Both the position numbers and the translations under genes were made by a program. A DNA stretch of 64,000 bases. Origin: Luteimonas chenhongjianii (GTDB lineage Bacteria > Pseudomonadota > Gammaproteobacteria > Xanthomonadales > Xanthomonadaceae). The notes under the pieces were generated by a model. It was not told where the DNA came from and did not search any database. It saw only the letters and a list, made by a program, of their open reading frames with translations. Each line of letters begins with the position of its first letter. Position 1 is the stretch's first letter. The stretch spans positions 992,001 through 1,056,000 of the forward strand of contig NZ_CP023406.1 of the NCBI RefSeq assembly GCF_002327105.1. The letters are read 5' to 3'. Positions 1 to 8,762 of this stretch are shown here, in pieces.

Positions 1-1
1 G

Positions 2-373
2 ACCTCGGGCCTGGGCGGACGGTTTCCGCCCGGCTTCCCGGTCGGCACGATCACGGGCCTGGAGCCCGACGACAGCCGCGCGTTCCTGATCGGTGACCTG
101 CGGCCCGCGGCCCAGCTCGATCGGGGCCGCGATGTGCTTCTGCTGCGCGATGTGGTGGTGCCGGTGACGACCGCCGACCTCGAGGCCGCCGCCGCCGAGC
201 GCGAGGCCGCGGCGCTCGCCCAGGACGAAGCCGATGCCGCGGCCGGAATCGGGACCGGCGCTGCTGCTGGTGCTGGCGGGGACGGTGATGCGCCGGCCGA
301 AGTCGAACCCGGCGCCGGCAGCGCGCCGGTGCCGGCCAGCGAGCCGCCCGCGGCGCAGGGAAGGCAGCGATGA
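2..373 (+). CDS. mreC: Rod shape-determining protein MreC, C-terminal part (5' end outside window)
   Basis: The reading frame is open from base 2 and gives the end of an MreC-type protein: a beta-rich stretch (GFPVGTITGLEPDD, then LIGDLRPAAQLDRGRDVLLL) followed by a low-complexity Ala/Gly/Glu/Pro tail of about 70 residues. MreC is the periplasmic scaffold of the cell elongation machinery, bridging MreB/MreD and PBP2. Its stop overlaps the mreD start (ATGA), so the two are translationally coupled. The identification rests on the position just before mreD, mrdA and rodA as much as on the fragment itself. The Ala-rich tail is variable in this family and probably disordered. The N-terminal anchor and coiled coil lie outside the window. 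Confidence 0.88.
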   Translation, partial: TSGLGGRFPPGFPVGTITGLEPDDSRAFLIGDLRPAAQLDRGRDVLLLRDVVVPVTTADLEAAAAEREAAALAQDEADAAAGIGTGAAAGAGGDGDAPAEVEPGAGSAPVPASEPPAAQGRQR

Positions 374-849
374 GCCGCACGCACAACCGCTGGCTGCTGC
401 CGGTCAGCCTGTTCATGGCCCTGCTGCTGGGCCTGCTGCCGCTGCCCACCGGCCTGCAGCCGTTCCGGCCGTTCTGGCTGGCGCTGGTGATCGCGTACTG
501 GGTGATCGAGGATCCCGACCGTGTCGGCCTGGGCATCGCATTCGCGATGGGCCTGATCGCCGACCTCGCCTTTGGCGGCCTGCTCGGCGAGCAGGCGCTG
601 CGGCTGGTGATCATGGCCTTCATCCTGCAGCGGTTCCGCTCGCAGCTGCGGTTCTTCCCCATCGCACAGCAGGCGCTGGCGATCGGCGGCCTGCTGCTCA
701 ATGACCGCGTGGTCAGCGCGGCAATCCACTTCGCGCTGGGCCTGCCGCAGCTGCCGTGGACGTACTGGCTGGCGCCGCTGATCGGCATGCTGCTGTGGGC
801 GCCGCTGTACCTGGTGATGGACGCGCTGCGCTTCGGGCGCAGGTCCTAG
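370..849 (+). CDS. mreD: Rod shape-determining membrane protein MreD
   Basis: A 159-residue, very hydrophobic protein with about five membrane segments (the first near residues 10-30), the usual size for MreD. It is the integral inner-membrane partner of MreC in the Rod complex that directs lateral peptidoglycan synthesis. The start overlaps the mreC stop by four bases, and the PBP2 gene follows after 13 bases. MreD is poorly conserved in sequence, so hydropathy, length and the mreC-mreD-mrdA order carry the call. No aberrant features were seen. Confidence 0.92.
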   Translation: MSRTHNRWLLPVSLFMALLLGLLPLPTGLQPFRPFWLALVIAYWVIEDPDRVGLGIAFAMGLIADLAFGGLLGEQALRLVIMAFILQRFRSQLRFFPIAQQALAIGGLLLNDRVVSAAIHFALGLPQLPWTYWLAPLIGMLLWAPLYLVMDALRFGRRS

Positions 850-862
850 GCGGGCCCTGACG

Positions 863-2854
863 ATGGCCAGGCGCGGTCGCCGCCACGATATCCGCAGCAA
901 TGCCGTCGAGACGGCGGCGTTCCGCAGCCGTGCGCTGATCGGCTTGGCGGCGGTGATCGTCGCGCTGGGCGTGCTGGCGGGCTGGTACTTCAAGCTGCAG
1001 GTCATCGACCACGACATCTACGCCACCCGCTCGGAGGCCAACCGCATCAAGCCGCGGCCCGTCGTGCCCGGGCGCGGACTGATCCTCGACCGCAAGGGCC
1101 GCATCCTCGCCGAGAACGAGCAGGCCTACCGGCTCGACGTGACCCCCGAGGAAGCCGGCGACCTGCACCGGCTGGTCACCGAGCTGTCGCGGATCATCGC
1201 GCTGTCGCCCGACGACATCATCCGGTTCCACCGCGAGCGCCGCGGCCAGCGCTCGTTCCGCGCGGTCACGCTGAAGCTGCGGATCAGCGAGGACGAGATG
1301 GCGCGTTTCGCGCTGGACCGCTGGCGCTTCCCCGGCGTCGAGGTGGTGCCTTATCTCAACCGGCACTACCCCTACGGCGACCTGTTCGCGCATGTGGTGG
1401 GCTACGTGGGCCGCACCGACGAAAGCGATGTCGAACGTTACGGGCCCACGCACCTGCTGTATCCGCAGACCGGGCGCACCGGCCTGGAGCGCTACTACGA
1501 CGAGGCGCTGCGCGGAAAGATCGGCTACGAGCAGGTCGAGACCAATGTCGAAGGCCGCGCGCTGCGCAGGCTGGGCCTGCAGCCGGCGACCGCCGGCGCC
1601 GACCTGCGCCTGAGCGTGGATGCCGACCTGCAGCAGGCCATGGTCATGGCCTTCGGCGGCCTGCACGGCTCGGCGGTGGCGGTCGATCCGGCCACCGGCA
1701 ACGTGCTGGGCATGGTCAGCCTGCCGAGTTTCGACCCGAACCTGTTCGTCAGCGGAATCTCGCACACCGACTACCGCCGCCTGATGGACGACCCGGCGCG
1801 GCCGCTGTTCAACCGCAACGTGCTCGGCGGCGGGCCGCCGGGTTCGACGATCAAGCCGCTGGTCGCGCTGGCCGGCGTCGACAGCGGCCTGCGCACGCCC
1901 GCGTCGCGGGTGTTCTCGACCGGCGAATTCTTCATTCCCGGCCAGCGCCGCGGCTACCGCGACGCCGCCCGCGGCGCCGGCTGGACCGACCTGCGTGATT
2001 CGATCGCCCGCTCGGTCAACTACTACTACTACCAGCTCGCCTACGAGATGGGCATCGAGCGATTCGACGAATACATGACGCGCTACGGGTTCGGCCAGCG
2101 GACCGGCATCGACCTGCTGGGCGAGAACGCGGGCATCGTGCCGTCGCCGCGCTTCAAGGCCACGCGGACCCGCGAGCCCTGGTACGCCGGCGAGACCGTG
2201 ATTGCCGGCATCGGCCAGGGCTACTGGATCGCCACCGCGCTGCAGCTCGCCCGCGGCACCGCCGCGATCGCCAATGGCGGGCAGCTCCACACCCTGCATC
2301 TGGCGGCCGAGCGCCGTGACGGCTTCGATGCGCCGTGGCGCGCGGTGCCGAGGCCGGCGCCGACGTCGATCACCGATCACCCCGAGCATCTGCGCGCGGT
2401 GCAGGAGGGCATGGTCACCACGATCCACGGCCGCGGCACCGGCACGCGCATGGCGATCGGCGCGGAGTACCGCATGGCCGGCAAGACCGGCACCGCGCAG
2501 CGGGTCAGCCGCCGTGGCAGCGCCAGTACCGATCCGCGCAACCTGCCTTACCACCTGCGCCACCAGGCCCTGTTCGTCGGCTATGCGCCGGCGGAAAACC
2601 CGACGATCGCGCTCGCGGTGACCGTCGAGCACGGCGGCTATGGCGGCACCACCGCCGGCCCGATCGCGCGGCGGATCTTCGATGCCTGGCTGCTCGGCAA
2701 GATGCCGGAGATGGACGTCGATGCCGTCACCGGCGCGCCGTCCGCGGGGGCCGGGACGGCGCCACAGGCCGCCCCTTCGTTCGATGCGGTGGTGGCCGGC
2801 GTGCGGACCGCGCCGCGCGACGCCAGCGGCCGCTTCCCCGGAGTGACGCCGTGA
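863..2854 (+). CDS. mrdA: Penicillin-binding protein 2 (peptidoglycan DD-transpeptidase)
   Basis: A class B penicillin-binding protein of 663 residues, the expected length for PBP2. There is one N-terminal membrane anchor (about residues 28-48), a dimerisation/pedestal domain opening with RPVVPGRGLILDRKG, and the transpeptidase domain. Its three catalytic motifs are all present: STIK with the acylated serine at 328, SVN at 384-386 and KTG at 541-543. It crosslinks new lateral-wall glycan polymerised by its partner RodA, encoded immediately downstream with a GTGA overlap. The C-terminal about 40 residues are Ala/Pro-rich and probably flexible. It is a target of beta-lactams in this family. Confidence 0.97.
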   Translation: MARRGRRHDIRSNAVETAAFRSRALIGLAAVIVALGVLAGWYFKLQVIDHDIYATRSEANRIKPRPVVPGRGLILDRKGRILAENEQAYRLDVTPEEAGDLHRLVTELSRIIALSPDDIIRFHRERRGQRSFRAVTLKLRISEDEMARFALDRWRFPGVEVVPYLNRHYPYGDLFAHVVGYVGRTDESDVERYGPTHLLYPQTGRTGLERYYDEALRGKIGYEQVETNVEGRALRRLGLQPATAGADLRLSVDADLQQAMVMAFGGLHGSAVAVDPATGNVLGMVSLPSFDPNLFVSGISHTDYRRLMDDPARPLFNRNVLGGGPPGSTIKPLVALAGVDSGLRTPASRVFSTGEFFIPGQRRGYRDAARGAGWTDLRDSIARSVNYYYYQLAYEMGIERFDEYMTRYGFGQRTGIDLLGENAGIVPSPRFKATRTREPWYAGETVIAGIGQGYWIATALQLARGTAAIANGGQLHTLHLAAERRDGFDAPWRAVPRPAPTSITDHPEHLRAVQEGMVTTIHGRGTGTRMAIGAEYRMAGKTGTAQRVSRRGSASTDPRNLPYHLRHQALFVGYAPAENPTIALAVTVEHGGYGGTTAGPIARRIFDAWLLGKMPEMDVDAVTGAPSAGAGTAPQAAPSFDAVVAGVRTAPRDASGRFPGVTP

Positions 2855-3960
2855 ACGTGATCCTGCGCTGGCTGCTCGACATGCTGCAGCGTTTCACCCG
2901 CACGCTCGACTGGCCGCTGCTCGCCGCACTGAGCGCACTGATGGCGATCGGCCTGGCCGTGCTCTACAGCGCCACCAACCAGAGCACGGCGGCGGTGTTG
3001 TCGCAGGGCAGCCGCTTCGTCATCGGCCTGGGCGCGATGTGGCTGCTGTCGCGGGTGCCGGCCGTGCAGCTGCGCCGCTTCACCCCGGCGGCGTATGTGG
3101 TGTCGCTGCTGCCGCTGATCGCGGTGTTGCTGGTGGGCACCGGGCGCAGCGGCCAGCACTGGCTCAACCTCGGCGCGTTCTATATCCAGCCGGCCGAGCT
3201 GATGAAGCTGTCCTTGCCGATGATGACGGCCTGGTGGCTGGGCCAGCAGCCGCTGCCGCCGCGACTTGGCACCGTGCTCGTCGCCGCCGCGATCATCGGC
3301 CTGCCGACCGGACTGGTGATGCTGCAGCCGGATCTGGGCACCGCGGTGCTGGTGGCCTCGGGCGGGATATTCGCGCTGTACCTGGCCGGGCTGTCCTGGT
3401 GGTGGTTCATCGGGGGCGCCGGCGCCGTCGCGATCGCCGCGCCGGCTGCATGGCTGTGGTATTTCCAGCCCTACCAGAAGGCGCGGATCATGATGTTCCT
3501 CGATCCCGAATCCGACCCGCTGGGCGAGGGCTGGAACATCATCCAGTCGAAGATCGCCATCGGCTCGGGCGGATTCACCGGCCAGGGCTGGGGCAACGGC
3601 TCGCAGTCGCACCTCAACTACGTGCCCGAGCACACCACCGACTTCATCTTCGCGGTCCTCAGCGAGGAGTTCGGCTGGCTCGGCGTGGTGACGGTGCTGG
3701 GCCTGTACCTGTTCATCGTCGGCCGCTGCCTGTGGATCGCCAGCGAAGCGCGCGACGGCTTCTCGCGGCTGCTGGTCGGCAGCCTTGGCCTGGCGCTGTT
3801 CGTCTATGTGATCGTCAACGGCGGCATGATTTCCGGGCTTCTGCCTGTGGTCGGCGTGCCGATGCCGCTGTTGAGTCTGGGCGGCACCGCGGCGGTCTCG
3901 CTGCTGGCCGGCTTCGGTGTGGTGATGGCGGTGCAGGCCAGCGCGACGCGGCGGCGATGA
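2851..3960 (+). CDS. rodA: Peptidoglycan glycosyltransferase RodA (SEDS family)
   Basis: A polytopic SEDS protein of 369 residues with about ten membrane helices. Family motifs seen are QPAELMKLSLPM, LMLQPDLGTA, a GEGWNIIQSKIAIGSGG segment and VPEHTTDFIFAV with its acidic residue. RodA polymerises lipid II into glycan strands as the partner of PBP2. I chose the GTG at 2851, which overlaps the mrdA stop (GTGA) and gives a normal cytoplasmic N-terminus. An ATG at 2881 would remove ten residues and is a weaker alternative. MltB follows after about 80 bases. Confidence 0.96.
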   Translation: MNVILRWLLDMLQRFTRTLDWPLLAALSALMAIGLAVLYSATNQSTAAVLSQGSRFVIGLGAMWLLSRVPAVQLRRFTPAAYVVSLLPLIAVLLVGTGRSGQHWLNLGAFYIQPAELMKLSLPMMTAWWLGQQPLPPRLGTVLVAAAIIGLPTGLVMLQPDLGTAVLVASGGIFALYLAGLSWWWFIGGAGAVAIAAPAAWLWYFQPYQKARIMMFLDPESDPLGEGWNIIQSKIAIGSGGFTGQGWGNGSQSHLNYVPEHTTDFIFAVLSEEFGWLGVVTVLGLYLFIVGRCLWIASEARDGFSRLLVGSLGLALFVYVIVNGGMISGLLPVVGVPMPLLSLGGTAAVSLLAGFGVVMAVQASATRRR

Positions 3961-4042
3961 GCGCCCTGCAAGCATGACGGCCCCTGACTGCGCAGCCACT
4001 GCGCTGCATGGCCTGCGCACGTGCGTGCTAACCTCGCCGCCG

Positions 4043-5173
4043 ATGAGCCGACGCCCGTTTTTCCGACTCGCCGTGGCCGCGCTGCCTCTTGCATTGGCAG
4101 CGTGTGCGACCCCCGTCAATCCGTCCGATGGTCATGCCGCGGACTACGGTGCGGTGAAACCGCTGCCCGAGCCCACGCGTCCGGAAGGCGCGTTGCTCGC
4201 GCCGGTGCCGCAACCGCCCGAGCGCCCGGTCGCGCCGACCTCGGTCACCGATCCGGCGATTCCGCGCGCGCAGCGTGTCGAGAATTTCGTCACCTACACC
4301 GCGCAGACCTACGGGGTCGATCCCGCCCATGTGCGCAGCGTGCTGGCGCAGGCGACGGTGCAGCAGCCGATCCTCAACGCGATCAGCCGGCCGGCAGAGG
4401 CCGTGCGCCCCTGGCGCGACTACCGCCCGATCTTCATCAACGACGCGCGCATCAACGGTGGCGTGGCGTTCTATCGCGAGAACCGCACGGCCCTCGATCG
4501 CGTGGCGGCCCAGACCGGCGTGCCGGCCGAGTACATCGTCGCGATCATCGGCGTGGAGACCAGCTACGGCCGCATCACCGGCACGTGGAAGGTGATCGAT
4601 GCGCTCTACACGCTGGCCTTCGACTACGCCCCGCGCGCGCCGTTCTTCGCCGGTGAGCTCGCCCAGCTGTTCGCGCTGGAGAAGGCGGAGCCGCAGCTCG
4701 ACATCCTCGGGCTCAAGGGCAGCTATGCCGGCGCGATGGGCATGGGCCAGTTCATGCCGTCGAGCTATCGCCTGTGGGCCAAGGACGGTGACGGCGACAG
4801 CCGCCGCGACCTGCTGACCCACAAGCCGGACGTGTTCGCGTCGATCGCGAACTATTTCGTCGTGCACGGCTGGGACCGCGGCGGCCCGGTCGTCGCGCGC
4901 GCGCAGCGCGCCGCGTCGGCCGCCGACTTCAAGCCCGAGAACTGGGAGCCGGTGTATCCGCTGTCGGCGCTGGCCGCGCGCGGCTACACGCCTGCGCCGG
5001 GCGAGCCGACCGTCGAGGGCGCGACGCTGCTGTCGCTAGATGGCGAGGGCGGCAAGGAGCACTGGCTGGCGTATCGCAATTTCTACGTGATTACCCGCTA
5101 CAACCGCTCGCCGATGTATTCGCTGTCGGTGCATCAGCTCGCCCAGGCGATCCGGGCCGGGGTCGGGCCGTGA
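4043..5173 (+). CDS. mltB: Membrane-bound lytic murein transglycosylase B
   Basis: A 376-residue lipoprotein. The signal peptide MSRRPFFRLAVAALPLALAAC ends in a good lipobox (LAAC), which is why I take the ATG at 4043 and not one further upstream. The SLT/MltB domain carries GVETSYGRITGTWKVIDAL with the likely catalytic glutamate at residue 172, and SYAGAMGMGQFMPSSY of the substrate groove. It cleaves the MurNAc-GlcNAc bond to give 1,6-anhydro ends, at the inner face of the outer membrane. Its place between rodA and rlpA fits wall remodelling during elongation. The stop overlaps the next gene's start (GTGATCC context). Confidence 0.95.
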   Translation: MSRRPFFRLAVAALPLALAACATPVNPSDGHAADYGAVKPLPEPTRPEGALLAPVPQPPERPVAPTSVTDPAIPRAQRVENFVTYTAQTYGVDPAHVRSVLAQATVQQPILNAISRPAEAVRPWRDYRPIFINDARINGGVAFYRENRTALDRVAAQTGVPAEYIVAIIGVETSYGRITGTWKVIDALYTLAFDYAPRAPFFAGELAQLFALEKAEPQLDILGLKGSYAGAMGMGQFMPSSYRLWAKDGDGDSRRDLLTHKPDVFASIANYFVVHGWDRGGPVVARAQRAASAADFKPENWEPVYPLSALAARGYTPAPGEPTVEGATLLSLDGEGGKEHWLAYRNFYVITRYNRSPMYSLSVHQLAQAIRAGVGP

Positions 5174-6498
5174 TCCGATGGCTGCTGCCGCTGTCGGCGC
5201 TGTTGCTGCTTGCCGGTTGTGCCGGCGGCAACAAGCGCGCGGCGGGACCAGCCGGAAAGGAGACGGTCGGCGCGCCGAAGCACTCCACCCAGGCGCATCG
5301 ACCGGCATCCGCAGGCCAGCGCCGCGTGTCGCCGTATGCGCCGGCGCAGGAGGATCCCAACACCCGCGGCCACTACACCGCCGGTGGTCTGTACCGCCCG
5401 GGTGTGCCCGACAGCCTGCCGGCCTACCTGCCCGACGTGGATGCGATCCCCGAGCCGGAAGTCGTCGACCTGCCGCGCTCGCCGGTCGGCAACCGCAGTC
5501 CCTACCAGGTGCTGGGCAAGAGCTACACCGTGCTCGACGACCACAGCGAGTTCGCGGAGACCGGCACTGCGTCCTACTACGGCGCCAAATTCCACGGCCG
5601 GCTGACCTCCAATCGCGAGGTCTACGACATGTACGCCTTCACCGCCGCGCACAAATCGTTGCCGTTGCCGAGCTTCGCCCGGGTGACCAACCTCGATACC
5701 GGAAAATCCGTGGTCGTGCGCGTCAATGACCGCGGGCCCTTCCATGAAGGCCGGGTGGTCGACCTGAGCTATGCCGCCGCGGTGAAGATCGGCATCCATC
5801 CGGCGGGCACCGGGCGCGTCGAAGTGCGCGCACTGACGCCCGGCGAGAACGCGCGCCACGGCTACGATGCGGTCGCCACCGCCTCGCCCGGCGTGGCGCC
5901 GGCGGCCCGCGCCGCGGCCCCGGCCCGGACGCATGCGGCCCCGGTCGTTGCCTCGCCGGCGGCCAGCGCCATCGACGCAATCGTCGAGACCCTGCCGATC
6001 GCCAGCGCGCGTGCCGGCGAGCGGCCCGCGCCGGCGCCCCAGGCCGACCCCGCGAACGGTCGCTTCAACATGTACCAGAACGGCCGGATCATGACGGCCG
6101 ACGACTTCGACGCCTGGCTCGCCGCGCGCGGCGTCAAGATCGAGAACGGTCGCCAGGTGCCGTTGCATCCGCAGCCCGAGACCGCGCAGACCGCGCCGGC
6201 CGCATCCGCGGCGACACCGGTCGCGCCCGCCGCGGCGCCGGGTCCGACCGCGCCGGTCGCCGCTGCAGGCGATGTCACCCTCCAGGTCGCTGCATTCGGT
6301 GCGCGCGCCAATGCCGAGCGCGCGCTGGCCACGCTGCAGGGCGCCGGCATCGCCGCGGCGCAGCTCTCCGACGGCACCGCCGCCGGCAAGCCGGTCTGGC
6401 GCCTGCGCGTGGGGCCGGTCGCGGCCGCCCAGGTCGCCGAAATGTCCTCGCGCGTTGCCCGTCTGGGCTTCGGCGCGCCGTCCGTCGTTCGCGACTGA
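5170..6498 (+). CDS. rlpA: RlpA family septal-ring lytic transglycosylase (lipoprotein, DPBB + SPOR)
   Basis: 442 residues. A lipoprotein signal (LLLLAGC) is followed by the double-psi beta-barrel domain around residues 130-215, with GTASYYGAKFHGRLTSN, the conserved NDRGPF and GRVVDLSYAAA. A long Ala/Pro-rich linker leads to a C-terminal SPOR domain (about the last 75 residues, starting DVTLQVAAFGARANAERAL). RlpA cleaves or processes denuded glycan, and SPOR binds such glycan at the septum. The family usually reads GERYD where this protein has NREVYD, so the pocket is slightly divergent. Start is a GTG coupled to the mltB stop. Confidence 0.93.
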   Translation: MIRWLLPLSALLLLAGCAGGNKRAAGPAGKETVGAPKHSTQAHRPASAGQRRVSPYAPAQEDPNTRGHYTAGGLYRPGVPDSLPAYLPDVDAIPEPEVVDLPRSPVGNRSPYQVLGKSYTVLDDHSEFAETGTASYYGAKFHGRLTSNREVYDMYAFTAAHKSLPLPSFARVTNLDTGKSVVVRVNDRGPFHEGRVVDLSYAAAVKIGIHPAGTGRVEVRALTPGENARHGYDAVATASPGVAPAARAAAPARTHAAPVVASPAASAIDAIVETLPIASARAGERPAPAPQADPANGRFNMYQNGRIMTADDFDAWLAARGVKIENGRQVPLHPQPETAQTAPAASAATPVAPAAAPGPTAPVAAAGDVTLQVAAFGARANAERALATLQGAGIAAAQLSDGTAAGKPVWRLRVGPVAAAQVAEMSSRVARLGFGAPSVVRD

Positions 6499-6553
6499 AC
6501 CTTCTTTTCAACCGCCGGCCTGCAACGACCGGCACCCCGGAGTCCTGCATTAC

Positions 6554-7786
6554 ATGAAAGTGTCCGTAGTCGTTTCGCGCATGCTGCTGGTGGCCGCGGC
6601 CACCGCGATGGTCGGCATCGCCGTCGCCCAGGATCCCGCGCCCAGGCCGCAGCCGGCAGCCACGCCGGCGGCCGCCGCGCCCGCGGCTAGCGACGACCTG
6701 CCGACCCCGCCGCCGCCCGCGATCACCGGCACCGCCTGGATCCTGATGGATTACGCGACCGGCCAGATGCTGGCGGGCCACAATCCCGATGAGCGCGTCG
6801 AGCCGGCCAGCATCACCAAGGTGATGACCAGCTACGTGATCGCCGCCGAACTCGCCGCCGGCAAGATCAAGCCCGACGACCAGGTGCTGATGAGCGAGAA
6901 CGCCTGGCGCAAGGGCGGCGCCGGCACCGATGGCAGTTACAGCGGTTTTCCGGTCAACCAGACCGCGCCGCTGCTGGACATGGAAATCGGCATGGTCGTG
7001 CAGTCGGGCAACGACGCCGCGATCGCGCTGGCCGAGCACGTCGCCGGCAGCGAGGAAGCCTTCGCCCAGCTGATGAATGCCTACGCCGCGCGCATCGGCA
7101 TGAAGAACAGCCAATTCGAGAACGCGACCGGTCTTTCAGGCCCCGAGCACTATTCGACCGCGCGCGACCTGGCGATCCTCGGCCGCGCGATGGTGCGCGA
7201 CTTCCCCGAGGAGTACGCGCACAACAAGATCAAGGAATTCACCGTCGGGCCGATCACCCAGCACAACCGCAACCGCCTGCTGTGGCGCGACGATTCCGTC
7301 GACGGCATCAAGACCGGCCACCACAGTGGCGCCGGCTATTGCCTGATGGCCTCGGCCCAGCGCGGCGACCAGCGTCTGATCTCGGTGGTCATGGGTTCGA
7401 CCAGCGAGGCGCAGCGCGCCACCGATTCGCTGGCGCTGCTCAACTGGGGCTTCCGCTTCTTCGAGACCCATGCCGTCTATGACGCGGAAAAGTCGGTTGC
7501 GACGCAGAAGGTCTGGAAGGGCAAGACCGACGAAGTGCAGCTGGGTGTCGCCGAGCCGATGCTGGTGTCGATGCCGCGCGGCAAGTACGCGCAGCTCAAG
7601 CCGTCGATGGACATTCCGCAGACGATCATCGCGCCGATCGAGAAGGGCCAGCAGATCGGCACCGTGCGCGTGATGCTCGACGACGAGGTGGTTGCCGAGC
7701 GCCCGCTGGTGGCGCTCGAGGCGGTCGAGGAAGCCGGTTTCTTCAAGCGCCTGTGGCACGAGTTCCTGATGTGGTGGAACGCCTGA
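6554..7786 (+). CDS. dacA: D-alanyl-D-alanine carboxypeptidase (PBP5/6 type)
   Basis: 410 residues: Sec signal peptide (about residues 1-25, ending AVAQ), a Pro/Ala-rich spacer, an S11 peptidase domain and a C-terminal beta domain with a terminal amphipathic tail (FFKRLWHEFLMWWNA) typical for membrane anchoring. The catalytic motifs are SITK (nucleophile Ser86, Lys89), SGN at 151-153 and KTG at 253-255. It removes the terminal D-Ala of pentapeptide stems and so limits crosslinking. It is the last wall gene of the run that starts with mreC. In related genomes the same gene may be labelled dacC. Confidence 0.95.
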   Translation: MKVSVVVSRMLLVAAATAMVGIAVAQDPAPRPQPAATPAAAAPAASDDLPTPPPPAITGTAWILMDYATGQMLAGHNPDERVEPASITKVMTSYVIAAELAAGKIKPDDQVLMSENAWRKGGAGTDGSYSGFPVNQTAPLLDMEIGMVVQSGNDAAIALAEHVAGSEEAFAQLMNAYAARIGMKNSQFENATGLSGPEHYSTARDLAILGRAMVRDFPEEYAHNKIKEFTVGPITQHNRNRLLWRDDSVDGIKTGHHSGAGYCLMASAQRGDQRLISVVMGSTSEAQRATDSLALLNWGFRFFETHAVYDAEKSVATQKVWKGKTDEVQLGVAEPMLVSMPRGKYAQLKPSMDIPQTIIAPIEKGQQIGTVRVMLDDEVVAERPLVALEAVEEAGFFKRLWHEFLMWWNA

Positions 7787-7824
7787 AACCGGGCGGCCTA
7801 CCGGCCGGATGATGTCGCCGGATT

Positions 7825-7847
7825 GATCCCTTCCCCCTGAAGGGATC
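7825..7847 (+). terminator. Hairpin after dacA, possible weak terminator or attenuator
   Basis: An 8-bp perfect inverted repeat (GATCCCTT / AAGGGATC) with a 7-base loop in the 225-base gap between dacA and ybeD. It has no T tract, so it may be only a mild termination or mRNA-stability element. It could separate the wall genes from the ybeD-BLUF-lipBA genes. Confidence 0.3.
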
Positions 7848-8011
7848 GCGGTAGCGGAATGGAGTGTTCCTGGCCGTGGCCCGCGGGCGCGGTCGGCATG
7901 GTTGCGGCTGCGCCGGCCCTCCACGACGCAGCGCGTCAACGCTTGAACGAAAGGACGCTGCGGCGGATCCGCCGCTTGGGTTCCGCTGCCGCTGCCCCGA
8001 TAATCTGCGCG

Positions 8012-8290
8012 ATGGACATCACCTCCGACAATCCCGAACACGGCTTCCAGTTTCCCGGCACCTTCGAGATCACCGCCATGGGCGCGGCCGACGCCGGACT
8101 CGAGACCGAAATCCCGCGCCTGCTGATTGCCGCAGGCATCGCGGTGCTCGACGAGACCGTGACCACTCGCGCCTCGAGCGGCGGCAAGTACGTGTCGATC
8201 AAGCTGCACATCCGTGCCGACTCGCGCGAACAGTACGACGCGGCGCACGTGGCGCTGCGCGGGCATCCCGAAGTGAAGTGGACGCTCTGA
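8012..8290 (+). CDS. ybeD: YbeD/DUF493 family protein
   Basis: A 92-residue protein, the usual size for the YbeD family, a small ACT-like alpha/beta fold that occurs beside lipB in many proteobacteria. The sequence starts MDITSDNPEHGFQFPGTFEI and ends GHPEVKWTL. Other ATGs upstream would add sequence with no family resemblance. The biochemical role is not established; a regulatory link to lipoate metabolism has been suggested only from gene neighbourhood. The next gene begins four bases after its stop, so ybeD, the BLUF gene and lipB form a tight unit. Confidence 0.9.
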   Translation: MDITSDNPEHGFQFPGTFEITAMGAADAGLETEIPRLLIAAGIAVLDETVTTRASSGGKYVSIKLHIRADSREQYDAAHVALRGHPEVKWTL

Positions 8291-8294
8291 TCCA

Positions 8295-8762
8295 ATGATC
8301 CGCCAGCTGCTCTATCGCAGCGGGCAGCTGTGCGAGTTCACCGGGTCCGATATGGCCGGCCTGCTGCGGCGCGCGCGTGATTTCAATGCGGGCCGAGGCA
8401 TCGGCGGCATGCTGCTGTTCCACGACGGACTGTTCATGCAGGTGCTCGAGGGGCCGGCTGCGGCCGTGGATGCCCTGTATGCCCGCATCGCCGCCGACGT
8501 GCGCCACTGCGAGGTGCGGTTGCTGGTCCGCACCGAGCGCGCGGCGGCGCTGTTGCCGGGGGTGCCGATGGCCTGGGCGGAGACCCCGCCCGACGGCGAT
8601 GCGCCGGTATTTCCGCGGCTGGAGAACGACCGCCGCGCCCTCGACCTGCTGGCGCGCGCTGGCGGCGACCGTATCGCCACCGCGATGCGCGGATTCCTGC
8701 AGGGTGCCGCGGTGCCCGAGGGCGGGCTGGGCTGTGCCCGGGTCGCGGAGCGGGTGCTGTGA
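8295..8762 (+). CDS. Single-domain BLUF blue-light receptor
   Basis: 155 residues. The BLUF fold fills roughly residues 3-97. The three residues that form the FAD hydrogen-bond switch are all present at normal spacing: Tyr7 (LLYRSGQ), Asn31 (ARDFNAG) and Gln49 (FMQVLEG). Met92 and Trp94 (PMAWAE) sit where the semi-conserved Met/Trp pair occurs. The C-terminal about 55 residues are a short helical extension with no output domain, so signalling would need a partner protein. It lies four bases after ybeD, and its stop overlaps the lipB start (GTGA). Photoactivity is an inference from these residues. Confidence 0.88.
   Translation: MIRQLLYRSGQLCEFTGSDMAGLLRRARDFNAGRGIGGMLLFHDGLFMQVLEGPAAAVDALYARIAADVRHCEVRLLVRTERAAALLPGVPMAWAETPPDGDAPVFPRLENDRRALDLLARAGGDRIATAMRGFLQGAAVPEGGLGCARVAERVL

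Noticed and set aside
713..2632. Long minus-strand open frame of 639 codons opposite mrdA
   Set aside because: Arg/Ala/His/Asp-rich composition typical of the shadow of a GC-rich gene; the plus strand carries all PBP2 motifs.
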